Shown here: in pieces, positions 1 through 6,831 of the stretch
Position numbering within the stretch: the stretch's first letter is position 1
How the letters are laid out: every line of letters begins with the position of its first letter
NCBI GenBank assembly: GCA_964401045.1
Contig: CAYNXB010000062.1
Coordinates: forward strand, 1-15,517
Direction: 5' to 3'
Length of the DNA: 15,517 nucleotides
Source: CAYNXB01 sp964401045
GTDB taxonomy: Bacteria; Pseudomonadota; Alphaproteobacteria; Sphingomonadales; Sphingomonadaceae
Made by a program: the position numbers and the translations under genes
The notes under the pieces: generated by a model
What the model was told of the DNA's origin: nothing
The model's database searches: none
The model's input: only the letters and a program-made list of their open reading frames with translations

Positions 1-1
1 T

Positions 2-1582
2 CGCCCGGGCCCGATGGACAACATCCCGCTGTTCGGGCGGCGCAAGAACGGCCAGGAATCGATCGAATACCCGCATCCGAAGCTCGAAGGCATCCTAGCC
101 GAGACCTACGGCATCTTCGTCTATCAGGAGCAGGTGATGCAGGCGGCGCAGGTGCTCGCCGGCTACACGCTGGGCGAGGCGGACCTGCTGCGGCGGGCGA
201 TGGGCAAGAAGATCCAGTCGGAGATGGATGCCCAGCGCCAGCGGTTCGTTGAAGGCTGCGCCGAACATTCGCAGATCGCCAAGGCCAAGGCCAACGAGCT
301 GTTCGACCTGATCGACAAGTTCGCCGGTTACGGCTTCAACAAGAGCCACGCTGCGGCCTACGCACTGCTCACCTATCAGACGGCGTGGCTCAAGGCGCAC
401 TACCCCGAAGAGTTCTTCGCCGCTTCGATGTGCTTCGACATGCACCAGTCGGAGAAGCTGGCGGTGTTCGTCGATGACTTGCGGCGCGGCGGCCGGGTTT
501 TGCTGGCACCCGACGTCAATGGCTCGGAAGCGGAGTTTTCCGTCGAGCAGACCGACGACGGCTATGCGGTGCGCTACGCGTTGGCGGGCATCCGCAACGT
601 CGGCGAGAAGGCGATGGAGGCGCTGGTCGCCGAACGGGAGGATAGTGGCGCCTTCGCCAGCCTGGAGGACTTCTTCCGCCGCGTGCCGCCCGGTGCGATG
701 AACCGCCGTCAACTTGAAGGGCTCGCAATGGCCGGCGCGTTCGACGCGCTCGAGCCGAACCGGGCCAAAGTGCTCGCCAATGCGGACATCTTGCTGGCCC
801 TGTCCGATGCGACGGCGCGGGAGCGGTCGAGCGGGCAGGCGGCGCTGTTCGGCGGCGACGATGCCGCCGAGCCGGCGATGCGCCTCGCCGAAGCCGAAGA
901 GTGGAAGCGCGCCGAGCAGATGGCCGCGGAGCGGGAGGCGTTCGGGTTTTATTTCGCCGCGCATCCGATCGAGGAATGGCGCGAACTCGCCTCGGCAAAC
1001 GGCGCGCGCTCGTTTGCGAGCCTGATGGAAGCCGGGGTGCCCACCGGTGGGCGGCAGCCTGCGGTGATGGCGGCGCTGGTCGAAGGCGTTAACATCGGGC
1101 GCACCAGACGCGGGGCCGCGTTCATCCGCGCCGATTTCTCGGATTCATCGGGCCAGTTCTCCGCCGCGTGCTTCGAGGAATCGCTGGTGTCCAAGTTCAA
1201 GCAGTGGGCCGACGAAGGCACCTGCATCCTGCTCAACGTTGAACTCGATGCGCCGAGCCCGGACGAGCCGCCGCGCGTCACCGTGCGCGGCGCACGCCCA
1301 CTCACCGAAGTACGCAGCGCCGCGCGAATGCTGTTGACGCTCGACGTCACCACGCCCGAGGCGCTCGGCGAATTGCGGCGAGCGCTTACCGAAGGCGAGG
1401 CGGGGCGCGGCGAGGCGCTCGCCCGGCTGGTGTTCGAGGGGGGCGACACCGCCACCGTGCGCCTCGGGCGCGACTTCGTGCTCGATGGCGAACTGGCGGA
1501 ACGCTTGGCAAGCATCGCCGGGCTTGCCAATGTGTCGCTCACGACGCGACGGGGGCCAAGTCATTTGAGATTGGTCGCCTGA
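2..1582 (+). CDS. dnaE: DNA polymerase III alpha subunit, C-terminal half (5' end outside window)
   Basis: Catalytic subunit of the replicative DNA polymerase III holoenzyme. The reading frame is open from base 2 (RPGPMDNIP) to the TGA at 1580-1582, about 526 residues; family members are near 1150, so roughly the first half is missing. Visible in order: the end of the palm (RPGPMDN, whose Asp probably matches the third palm carboxylate; inference), the fingers region (HPKLEGILAETYGIFVYQEQ, then LLRRAMGKK and FNKSHAAAYALLTYQTAWLKAHYP), a helix-hairpin-helix part (AGIRNVGEKAMEAL, about 583-630), a QAALF pentapeptide at 836-850 that fits a sliding-clamp-binding motif, and an OB-fold (about 1057-1220). 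The QxxLF motif and overall layout favour the main replicase DnaE1 over the error-prone ImuC/DnaE2. The next gene begins 28 bp downstream on the same strand. I see no frameshift. Confidence 0.96.
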   Translation, partial: RPGPMDNIPLFGRRKNGQESIEYPHPKLEGILAETYGIFVYQEQVMQAAQVLAGYTLGEADLLRRAMGKKIQSEMDAQRQRFVEGCAEHSQIAKAKANELFDLIDKFAGYGFNKSHAAAYALLTYQTAWLKAHYPEEFFAASMCFDMHQSEKLAVFVDDLRRGGRVLLAPDVNGSEAEFSVEQTDDGYAVRYALAGIRNVGEKAMEALVAEREDSGAFASLEDFFRRVPPGAMNRRQLEGLAMAGAFDALEPNRAKVLANADILLALSDATARERSSGQAALFGGDDAAEPAMRLAEAEEWKRAEQMAAEREAFGFYFAAHPIEEWRELASANGARSFASLMEAGVPTGGRQPAVMAALVEGVNIGRTRRGAAFIRADFSDSSGQFSAACFEESLVSKFKQWADEGTCILLNVELDAPSPDEPPRVTVRGARPLTEVRSAARMLLTLDVTTPEALGELRRALTEGEAGRGEALARLVFEGGDTATVRLGRDFVLDGELAERLASIAGLANVSLTTRRGPSHLRLVA

Positions 1583-1610
1583 CTCCCTTCGCTCCGATGG
1601 GAGGGAAGCC

Positions 1611-3197
1611 ATGCTGGGCGCAATGCAGGATTGGGAGCTGCGGCTCCCCGCGCTGATCGATCATGCCGCGCGCGAGCACGGTTCGCGTGAGGTGGTGTGC
1701 CGTTGGGCCGATGGCAGGGAAACGCGTTCGAACTGGGCGGGCGTGCGCCACGACGCGATGCGGCTCACCCAGGCGCTGCGGCGCATGGGCATCGCGCCCG
1801 GCGACCGCGTGGCGACGCTGGCGATGAACCACCTGCATCACCTGTCGAGCTTTTTCGGGATCGTCGGGGCGGGCGCGGTGCTGCACACTATCAACCCGCG
1901 GTTGTTCGACGACCAGCTCGAATACATCGCCAACCACGCGGGTGACCGGGTGCTGCTCTACGACGAGCAGTTCGCGCCGCTGGTCGAGCGGATGAAGCCG
2001 CGCTGGCCGACCATCGAGCATTACCTGTGCTTCGATGACGGCGAGTTCGACGCACTGCTCGATGGCGAGGACGGCGCGGGCGAATGGGCCGATGGTGGCG
2101 AGCGCGAGCCGTGCCACCTCTGCTACACCAGCGGCACCACGGGCGATCCCAAGGGAGTGCTCTACACTCACCGGTCGAGCGTGCTCCACGCATTGACCGC
2201 GCTCTCGCCGGGGTTGTTTGCGATCCAGCCCAAGTCTGTGTTCTTGCCGGTCGTGCCGATGTTTCATGCCGCCGCGTGGGGTCTGCCGTGGAGCTGTGCA
2301 ATGGTAGGCGCGAAGATGGTCTATTCGGCGGTCAACACGCCTGAGGTGCTGTGCGACCTGCTGCAGAACGAGGGGGTGACGCACATGGCCGGGGTGCCGA
2401 CCGTGTGGCTCGGCATGGTCCGGCACATCGAGGCCACCGGCGCGCCAATGCCGCAGCTCGAGCTGGCGGCGGTCGGAGGCTCGGCGATCCCCGAGGCGCT
2501 GATCGCGCAGCTGATGCAGCACGGCATTCGCGTGAGCCACGCCTGGGGGATGACCGAGACCTCGCCGATAGGAACTTGCGGTGCCGAGCCGCACGACTGG
2601 GAGGGGCTCGATTTCGCCCAGCAGGTTGCGGTCAAGACGCTGCAGGGCCGAGTGCCGTTCGGGGTGGAGCTGCGTTGCGTCGATCTTGCCGACGGCAAGA
2701 CGGAGCTACCTCGTGACGGCAAGACTCCCGGTGCACTGCAGGTACGCGGTTCGTGGGTGGTGCAGCGCTATTTCCGCGGTGAGGAAGACGCGGTCGCAGC
2801 CGACAAGTGGTTCGACACCGGCGATGTCGGGATCATTCATCCCGATGGCTCGCTCAAGCTCACCGATCGGACCAAGGACGTGATCAAGTCAGGCGGCGAA
2901 TGGATCAGCTCCGTCGAGCTGGAGAACGCCGCGATGGGCCACCCGGATGTGGCGGAGGCGGCAGCAATCGGCGTCTCCCACCCAAAGTGGGGCGAACGGC
3001 CGCTGCTGGTGGTGGTGCGAAAGCCGGGGAGCCACGCGGAAGGCGCGGCAATCCGCGACTTCCTGGCGAGCAAGGTCGCCAGGTGGTGGCTTCCGGACGC
3101 CATCGAGTTCGTCGACGAATTGCCCCACGGCGGCACCGGCAAGGTCAGCAAGAAGCACCTGCGTGAGCGATTTCGCGATTACCGCTTTCCCGCGTGA
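1611..3197 (+). CDS. Acyl-CoA synthetase (AMP-dependent, medium/long-chain fatty acid type)
   Basis: ANL-superfamily ligase that activates a carboxylic acid, probably a fatty acid, to acyl-CoA via an acyl-adenylate in the cytoplasm. At 528 aa it has the usual family length. Visible motifs: the P-loop YTSGTTGDPKG (residues 172-182), HAWGMTET (310-317, adenine/acyl pocket), WFDTGD (400-405, ribose-binding Asp405), the hinge region DRTKDVIKSGGEW, and GTGKVSKK (508-515), where Lys511 is the probable adenylation-step lysine. The start MLGAMQDWELRLPALIDHA is typical of AlkK/DmdB-like ligases. The ATG at 1611 is preceded by GGGAGGG (1599-1605); an ATG at 1623 is a weaker alternative. The substrate cannot be fixed from sequence, and methylthiopropionate-type or medium-chain acids are possible. 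It shares strand with dnaE but is functionally unrelated, and it ends at the hairpin at 3217-3243. Confidence 0.92.
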   Translation: MLGAMQDWELRLPALIDHAAREHGSREVVCRWADGRETRSNWAGVRHDAMRLTQALRRMGIAPGDRVATLAMNHLHHLSSFFGIVGAGAVLHTINPRLFDDQLEYIANHAGDRVLLYDEQFAPLVERMKPRWPTIEHYLCFDDGEFDALLDGEDGAGEWADGGEREPCHLCYTSGTTGDPKGVLYTHRSSVLHALTALSPGLFAIQPKSVFLPVVPMFHAAAWGLPWSCAMVGAKMVYSAVNTPEVLCDLLQNEGVTHMAGVPTVWLGMVRHIEATGAPMPQLELAAVGGSAIPEALIAQLMQHGIRVSHAWGMTETSPIGTCGAEPHDWEGLDFAQQVAVKTLQGRVPFGVELRCVDLADGKTELPRDGKTPGALQVRGSWVVQRYFRGEEDAVAADKWFDTGDVGIIHPDGSLKLTDRTKDVIKSGGEWISSVELENAAMGHPDVAEAAAIGVSHPKWGERPLLVVVRKPGSHAEGAAIRDFLASKVARWWLPDAIEFVDELPHGGTGKVSKKHLRERFRDYRFPA

Positions 3198-3216
3198 ACC
3201 GACGATAGGAAAGATG

Positions 3217-3243
3217 GACGGGGCCGGTCGCTCCGGCCCCGTC
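3217..3243. terminator. GC-rich hairpin between convergent genes (bidirectional terminator candidate)
   Basis: A perfect 11-bp stem (GACGGGGCCGG at 3217-3227 pairing with CCGGCCCCGTC at 3233-3243) with the 5-nt loop TCGCT. It lies in the 62-bp gap between the ends of the acyl-CoA synthetase (stop at 3197) and the OmpA-like gene (stop at 3260). Neither strand has a clear U-tract after the stem, so it is not a textbook intrinsic terminator. Its position and symmetry suit a two-way stop or an mRNA 3'-end stabiliser. Confidence 0.65.
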
Positions 3244-3259
3244 ACTGGTCGAACCCGAG

Positions 3260-4372
3260 CTAGTTGCCCGAGCCCGGCCCGTAGGTGATTTCCACCCGGC
3301 GGTTCTGCAGCTCGCGCACGCCGTCGGCGGTCGGAACCCGCGGGTTCGCCTCGCCGAATGCCTGCGCGCTGATCGCCGCGTCGGGCACGCCATGGCTGGC
3401 CAGGTAGCCGCGCGTTGAGGCGTTGCGGCGTCCCGCCAGGCCCATGTTGTACTCTTCCGAGCCCGAACGGTCGGTATAGCCCGCCAGCATGATCGGCACG
3501 TTGGTGCAGTTGCCGTACGCCGTGATCGCGCTGTCGAGGATCGTCGCAGCCTCCGGCGTGATGTCCGACTTATCCCAGTCGAAGAACACGATGTACGGCC
3601 CGCTGTTGCACTGCGCCACCGGCGGTGGAGGCGGCGGCGGAGGTGGCGGCGGAGGTGGCGGGGGCGGAGGAGGCGGGGGAGGAGGCGCGGGCTCGGCCCC
3701 GCCGAAGTTGACCAGCAGGCTGGCCAGCAGCGAGTGGGTGCGGATCTTCTCGTCGAAATCGCCACCGAACCCGTCGTCGCCGTCAACCTTGGTGTTGAAG
3801 AAGCGGTACTTGAGCCCGATGTCGACCGAGTTGCTCACCGGCACGCGAAGCTCTGCGAGCAACTGCCAGGCGAAGTTTGAACCGCTGTCGTCGAACAGTT
3901 CGTCGTCGTCGACAGTGGCCTTGAAGCTGGTCTTGGCGATGCCGATGCCACCGCCGACCGAAACGCCGATGCCGTCGTTACCGCCGAAGTCGGCCAGGGC
4001 GTTGACCATCCCGCTCCAGATGTCGATGTTGGCATCGTCGAGCGGGAAGGTGCCTGTGATCGGGCCGTCGTTGCCCGGAATGCTGCCGGTGATCGCCACT
4101 TCGTCGAGGTCAAAGGTCTTGTAGCCGCCCTCCGCTTCGACGCGGAAGCCGCCAAAATCGTAGCCGAGGACGACGTCCGCATCCCAGCCCATGTCGCTGT
4201 CGATGGCCAGCTCGACCGGAGCCGCCGTAGCATCGACATCAAGGTCGATATCCTCGGCCTTCAGCACGCCGCCCTCAATGCCGAGGTAGACTGCACCGTC
4301 ACGCGCCGCGGCCGGTGTGGCGACGGTGATCGCGATTGCGGACGCGAGGCCCGCCATTACGAGCTTTCTCAT
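3260..4372 (-). CDS. OmpA-family outer membrane protein: beta-barrel, 22-proline hinge, peptidoglycan-binding domain
   Basis: Outer-membrane porin-like protein that ties the outer membrane to peptidoglycan. The 370-aa product starts with a signal peptide (MRKLVMAGLASAIAITVATPAAA, cleavage near residue 23). An acidic, glycine-rich beta-barrel follows (about 24-225), then an uninterrupted run of 22 prolines (residues 230-251), then an OmpA_C domain (252-370). In that domain GYTDRSG gives Asp301 and GRR gives Arg316, spaced exactly like the diaminopimelate-binding Asp/Arg pair of E. coli OmpA. Cys255 and Cys289 could form a disulfide. The ATG at 4372 has GGGGAAG (4380-4386) upstream. The gene lies 113 bp downstream of the radical SAM gene, and an AT-rich patch in that gap suggests its own promoter. 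The barrel gives no clue to a specific solute. Confidence 0.93.
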   Translation of the reverse strand: MRKLVMAGLASAIAITVATPAAARDGAVYLGIEGGVLKAEDIDLDVDATAAPVELAIDSDMGWDADVVLGYDFGGFRVEAEGGYKTFDLDEVAITGSIPGNDGPITGTFPLDDANIDIWSGMVNALADFGGNDGIGVSVGGGIGIAKTSFKATVDDDELFDDSGSNFAWQLLAELRVPVSNSVDIGLKYRFFNTKVDGDDGFGGDFDEKIRTHSLLASLLVNFGGAEPAPPPPPPPPPPPPPPPPPPPPPPVAQCNSGPYIVFFDWDKSDITPEAATILDSAITAYGNCTNVPIMLAGYTDRSGSEEYNMGLAGRRNASTRGYLASHGVPDAAISAQAFGEANPRVPTADGVRELQNRRVEITYGPGSGN

Positions 4373-4472
4373 GATTTCTTCCCCTTGTTGCGGGGCGCTG
4401 TTCCGCGCGCAGCACGCAGCCGCCCGGTTCTTCTGCGCCCGATGGCCCTTGACGCGCGGCGGCCCGGAATGT

Positions 4473-4497
4473 TCCTCAAATTAACTTAAATTAATTG
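4473..4497 (-). promoter_or_regulatory. AT-rich patch with a 10-bp-spaced AAATTAA repeat upstream of the OmpA-like gene
   Basis: In a very GC-rich region this stretch is almost pure A/T. The heptamer AAATTAA occurs twice (4478-4484 and 4488-4494) exactly one helical turn apart, and the second copy runs over the stop codon of the radical SAM gene (4486-4488). It lies 100-125 bp upstream of the OmpA-like start, where a promoter, an UP-element-like region or a regulator site would be expected for a highly expressed porin. I could not assign convincing -35/-10 boxes, so the role is inferred from composition and place. Confidence 0.35.
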
Positions 4498-5568
4498 CAG
4501 CTGGCCATCCGGAGAGGGGCGGCGGAACTTCGAGCAATCTAGTGAGAATCGGCTCTTCTTCATTCCTGCGCGCTTGCAGGCGAGACGGAAGCGCGCGCGG
4601 AACAGCTCGGCCCACACTCCGCTCGGCTTCATCCGGGTGAAGAATGCCGGATCGTTGTCGCGTCCGCCGCGCATCGACTGGATCACGGCCATCACTTTGC
4701 CCGCGCGGTCGGGGAAATGGACCGCCAGCCATTCGCGGAACAGCGGCGCCACCTCGTGCGGCAGGCGCACCGGAATCCACCCCGCCGAACGCACCCCCAG
4801 CGCCGCCGCGCGGGCGATGATGCCTTCCATGAACTCGTCGGTGATCGAAGGGATCACCGGCGCCACCGAGCAATGCACCGGCACGCCCGCCGCGACCAGC
4901 TGGCCAAGTGCGGCGAGGCGCTTGGCCGGTGCGGTCGCGCGCGGCTCGAGCTTGCCCGAGAGCACCGGGTCGAGGGTCGTCACCGAGATCGCCACCGCCA
5001 CCAGATTCTCTCGCGCCAGCTCACCCAACAGGTCCAGATCGCGCAAGACCCGGTTGGACTTGGTGGTGATCGTCACCGGATGCCCCGTCTCGAGGCAGAC
5101 CTCGAGCACTGACCGGGTGATGCGGTAGCGGCCCTCGATCGGCTGGTAGGGGTCGGTGTTGGTCCCCATGCCGATCGGCCGCGGCGTGTAGCGCGGCCTG
5201 GCGAGCGTCGCTCGCAGCAACTCGGCTGCGTTGGGCTTGGCGAACAGCCTCGTCTCGAAATCGAGCCCGGGGGAGAGATCGTGGTAGGCGTGAGTAGGCC
5301 GCGCGAAGCAGTAGATGCAGCCGTGCTCGCACCCGCGATAGGCGTTGATCGAACGGTCGAAGCCGATGTCCGGGGAGGTGTTGAAGGTGAGGATCGACTT
5401 CGGGTGCTCCTCGGTAACGGTGGTGCGCAGCTTGGGCGGCGTGCCATCCAGCGTGGCGACGAAATCGCGCCAGTCGCCATCCGCCTCGCGCTCGGCCAGC
5501 CCGAAGCGCTGCGGCACCGCGCGCGATTGAGCACCCCTGCCGCTAATCTTTGGGCCGTGCCGCTCCAT
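4486..5568 (-). CDS. Radical SAM protein, PA0069 family (spore-photoproduct-lyase-like, COG1533)
   Basis: Iron-sulfur, S-adenosylmethionine-dependent radical enzyme of unknown reaction, related to SplB, which repairs UV spore photoproduct. In the 360-aa product the cluster motif is C80-x3-C84-x2-C87 within RGCEHGCIYCFARPTHAY, the arrangement of the SplB/PA0069 group, followed by GMGTNTDPYQPIE and TITTKSNRVLRDLDLL. The N-terminal GRGAQSRAVPQRF matches the short GRGA...RF lead-in usual for this family, which supports the ATG at 5568. No good ribosome-binding site precedes that ATG. Instead a LexA box (5574-5588) and a -10-like TATGTT end only a few bases upstream, so the message may be leaderless and DNA-damage controlled. 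The upstream gene stops 21 bp before the start. A DNA-repair role is inferred from homology plus the operator and has not been shown for this family. Confidence 0.92.
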   Translation of the reverse strand: MERHGPKISGRGAQSRAVPQRFGLAEREADGDWRDFVATLDGTPPKLRTTVTEEHPKSILTFNTSPDIGFDRSINAYRGCEHGCIYCFARPTHAYHDLSPGLDFETRLFAKPNAAELLRATLARPRYTPRPIGMGTNTDPYQPIEGRYRITRSVLEVCLETGHPVTITTKSNRVLRDLDLLGELARENLVAVAISVTTLDPVLSGKLEPRATAPAKRLAALGQLVAAGVPVHCSVAPVIPSITDEFMEGIIARAAALGVRSAGWIPVRLPHEVAPLFREWLAVHFPDRAGKVMAVIQSMRGGRDNDPAFFTRMKPSGVWAELFRARFRLACKRAGMKKSRFSLDCSKFRRPSPDGQLQLI

Positions 5569-5573
5569 GGTGA

Positions 5574-5588
5574 GAACATACAGCGAAC
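5574..5588 (-). promoter_or_regulatory. LexA (SOS) box, GAAC-N7-GAAC
   Basis: GAAC (5574-5577), seven bases ATACAGC, GAAC (5585-5588); on the coding strand of the radical SAM gene it reads GTTC-GCTGTAT-GTTC. This is an exact match to the direct-repeat operator known for LexA in alphaproteobacteria. It lies entirely in the 21-bp gap between the upstream stop codon and the radical SAM start, and it overlaps the candidate -10 box, so bound LexA would block transcription. I noticed no other perfect copy when reading the window for GAAC and GTTC pairs by eye. Confidence 0.7.
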
Positions 5589-5603
5589 ATCAATCATCCG
5601 CAA
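5575..5603 (-). promoter_or_regulatory. Candidate sigma-70 promoter for the radical SAM gene, overlapping the LexA box
   Basis: On the minus strand TTGCGG (complement of 5598-5603) is followed after exactly 17 bp by TATGTT (complement of 5575-5580). That matches TTGACA/TATAAT at three and four of six positions. A start seven bases downstream of the -10 would fall on base 5568, the A of the ATG, predicting a leaderless transcript. The -35 lies inside the last codons of the upstream gene. The match is modest; its support is the spacing, the absence of a Shine-Dalgarno sequence and the overlapping operator. Confidence 0.45.
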
Positions 5604-6090
5604 TGGGCCGGAGTGACGGCGAACGGGCGGTGAATCGCTGTGACCTTCCGCGCTGCGGTTCGGCATTGCGCGCGGCCCGGTCGAGCTGGGCGAGATGGCC
5701 GAGAAGCGCGGAATTGTCCGCCTTTTGCACCGTCGCGATATGCTTGCCGCGGTACATCACCGGCTTGAGCAGCCCCTCCAGCGCGCGCCGCGCGCGCTCC
5801 TCGTGTGTGACCTTCCGTCGACCGGGCGTCTCGCGCCCGAGCACCGCATCCCAGGCGGCGGCAAAGCTCTCGGCGCCGGGCAGCTTGCGCAGGCGATAAG
5901 CCGTCTCGCGCGCCATGCGCACCTTGCGCGCGGCGGCGGCGACCGAGCGCGTTTCCGCCAGCGCGCCGAGGAACGCGGCCTGACGCGCTGGCGTCCAGCC
6001 ATCGGCGCGGGTGCGCAAGGGGACGGGCACGAATGCGGGAACCCGGCGATGATCCGGGCGGCGGTGCTTCTTCGAAGGCCAGCGTTTCAT
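5590..6090 (-). CDS. Hypothetical protein with a helix-turn-helix-like segment
   Basis: I do not recognise a named family. From the ATG at 6090 the product is 166 aa. It has a very basic N-terminus (MKRWPSKKHRRPDHRRVP), then DGWTPARQAAFLGALAETRSVAAAARKVRMARETAYRLRKLPGAESF (about residues 29-75). This strongly resembles a helix-turn-helix in which AAAARKV and ARETAYRLRK are the two helices, as in resolvase or terminase-small-subunit DNA-binding heads. The basic C-terminal half (RRKVTHEERARRALEGLLKPVMYRGKHIA) suggests nucleic-acid contact. An in-frame ATG at 6156 would add 22 residues that do not look conserved in style; neither start has a strong ribosome-binding site. The stop codon is two bases from the LexA box of the next gene. 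DNA binding is inference. Confidence 0.72.
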   Translation of the reverse strand: MKRWPSKKHRRPDHRRVPAFVPVPLRTRADGWTPARQAAFLGALAETRSVAAAARKVRMARETAYRLRKLPGAESFAAAWDAVLGRETPGRRKVTHEERARRALEGLLKPVMYRGKHIATVQKADNSALLGHLAQLDRAARNAEPQRGRSQRFTARSPSLRPIADD

Positions 6091-6232
6091 CCGGCAGGAT
6101 AAGGCAGATTTGTCGCGTGTAGGAAAGCGAGCCCGGATGCGGACGTTTGCGGGCAATGGCGCATTCTATCGCGTTGCCTGGCAGGCCATGTCGACGTAGC
6201 CACATATTGAACGGTATCGGCGGGGGAATATC

Positions 6233-6745
6233 ATGGCGGTCTCGGCCAAAGACCAGCTCGCGCTGATGGCGCGGTATCATGCGTGGGCGACCGAGCGCCT
6301 GCTGACGTCTGTCGCGCCGATACCGGATGAGGCTTACCGCCAGCCGTGCGGGCTGTTTTTCGGATCGATACACGGTACCTTGAATCACCTGCTGCTGACG
6401 GACAGCGAGATCTGGTATCGCCGATTCACAGGCGGCCCCACGGCCAGCCTGCCGCTCGACGCAGAGCTGGAAACCGATCGAACAAACCTGACATCCCGCT
6501 TGATCACAGCGACTGCACGGTGGTCCGCATACCTTGCAAGCCTCGACGAGCCTGCGCTTGCCGGCGATCTTCGGTACACCATGACGACGGGGCAGGCGCG
6601 CACCTTGCCGATGTCGGGCGCGCTCCTGCACGTGTTCAATCACGCGACGCATCACCGGGGCCAGGTCACCGCGGCGATTTCGACGCTGGGCTTCGCTTAC
6701 CAGCCGCTCGACCTGCCTTTCCTGATCTTTTCCGAACTCGGTTAG
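6233..6745 (+). CDS. DinB family protein (four-helix-bundle metalloenzyme)
   Basis: A 170-aa member of the DinB/YfiT-like fold. These proteins bind a divalent metal through three histidines and include thiol S-transferases using bacillithiol or mycothiol, while many have no known reaction. The probable ligands are His52 (GTLNHLLLTD), His137 and His141 (FNHATHHRGQ), in the usual order. The start MAVSAKDQLALMARYHAWATERLL is typical, with GGGGGA (6222-6227) before the ATG at 6233. It is divergent from the hypothetical protein ending at 5590, with about 140 bp between their starts. Despite the name, the family is not DNA polymerase IV, and no SOS box is visible upstream. The substrate is unknown. 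Confidence 0.9.
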   Translation: MAVSAKDQLALMARYHAWATERLLTSVAPIPDEAYRQPCGLFFGSIHGTLNHLLLTDSEIWYRRFTGGPTASLPLDAELETDRTNLTSRLITATARWSAYLASLDEPALAGDLRYTMTTGQARTLPMSGALLHVFNHATHHRGQVTAAISTLGFAYQPLDLPFLIFSELG

Positions 6746-6831
6746 ACAAGTGGCTGGCCTAGGCATCTTCCGGACAGGGGAGTGTGTTCGCCGGCTGGCC
6801 TTCCGCGGCTCGCACGGTTAGGCCGGATCGC

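Noticed and set aside
1539..2594. Long minus-strand frame antisense to the acyl-CoA synthetase (and a similar one at 12111-13154 against ETF-QO, and 95-964 against dnaE).
   Set aside because: The sense frames have complete family motifs; the antisense products look like low-complexity Arg/His/Leu-rich shadows.
3489..4124. Plus-strand frame encoding a long poly-glycine tract.
   Set aside because: It is the mirror of the proline hinge of the OmpA-like gene, with no ribosome-binding site or plausible domain.
6174..6186. Short palindrome GCCTG-G-CAGGC upstream of the DinB-family gene as an operator.
   Set aside because: Five-base arms in GC-rich DNA are common, and no promoter boxes could be placed around it.
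6091..6232. The 142-bp divergent gap searched for a tRNA, small RNA or promoter.
   Set aside because: No cloverleaf, hairpin-plus-T-run or convincing -35/-10 pair seen; only the GGGGGA ribosome-binding site of the DinB-family gene is clear.
6233..6745. DinB-family gene read as the SOS polymerase dinB (Pol IV).
   Set aside because: The 170-aa product with three-histidine motifs is the unrelated DinB/YfiT fold; no polymerase motif and no LexA box upstream.
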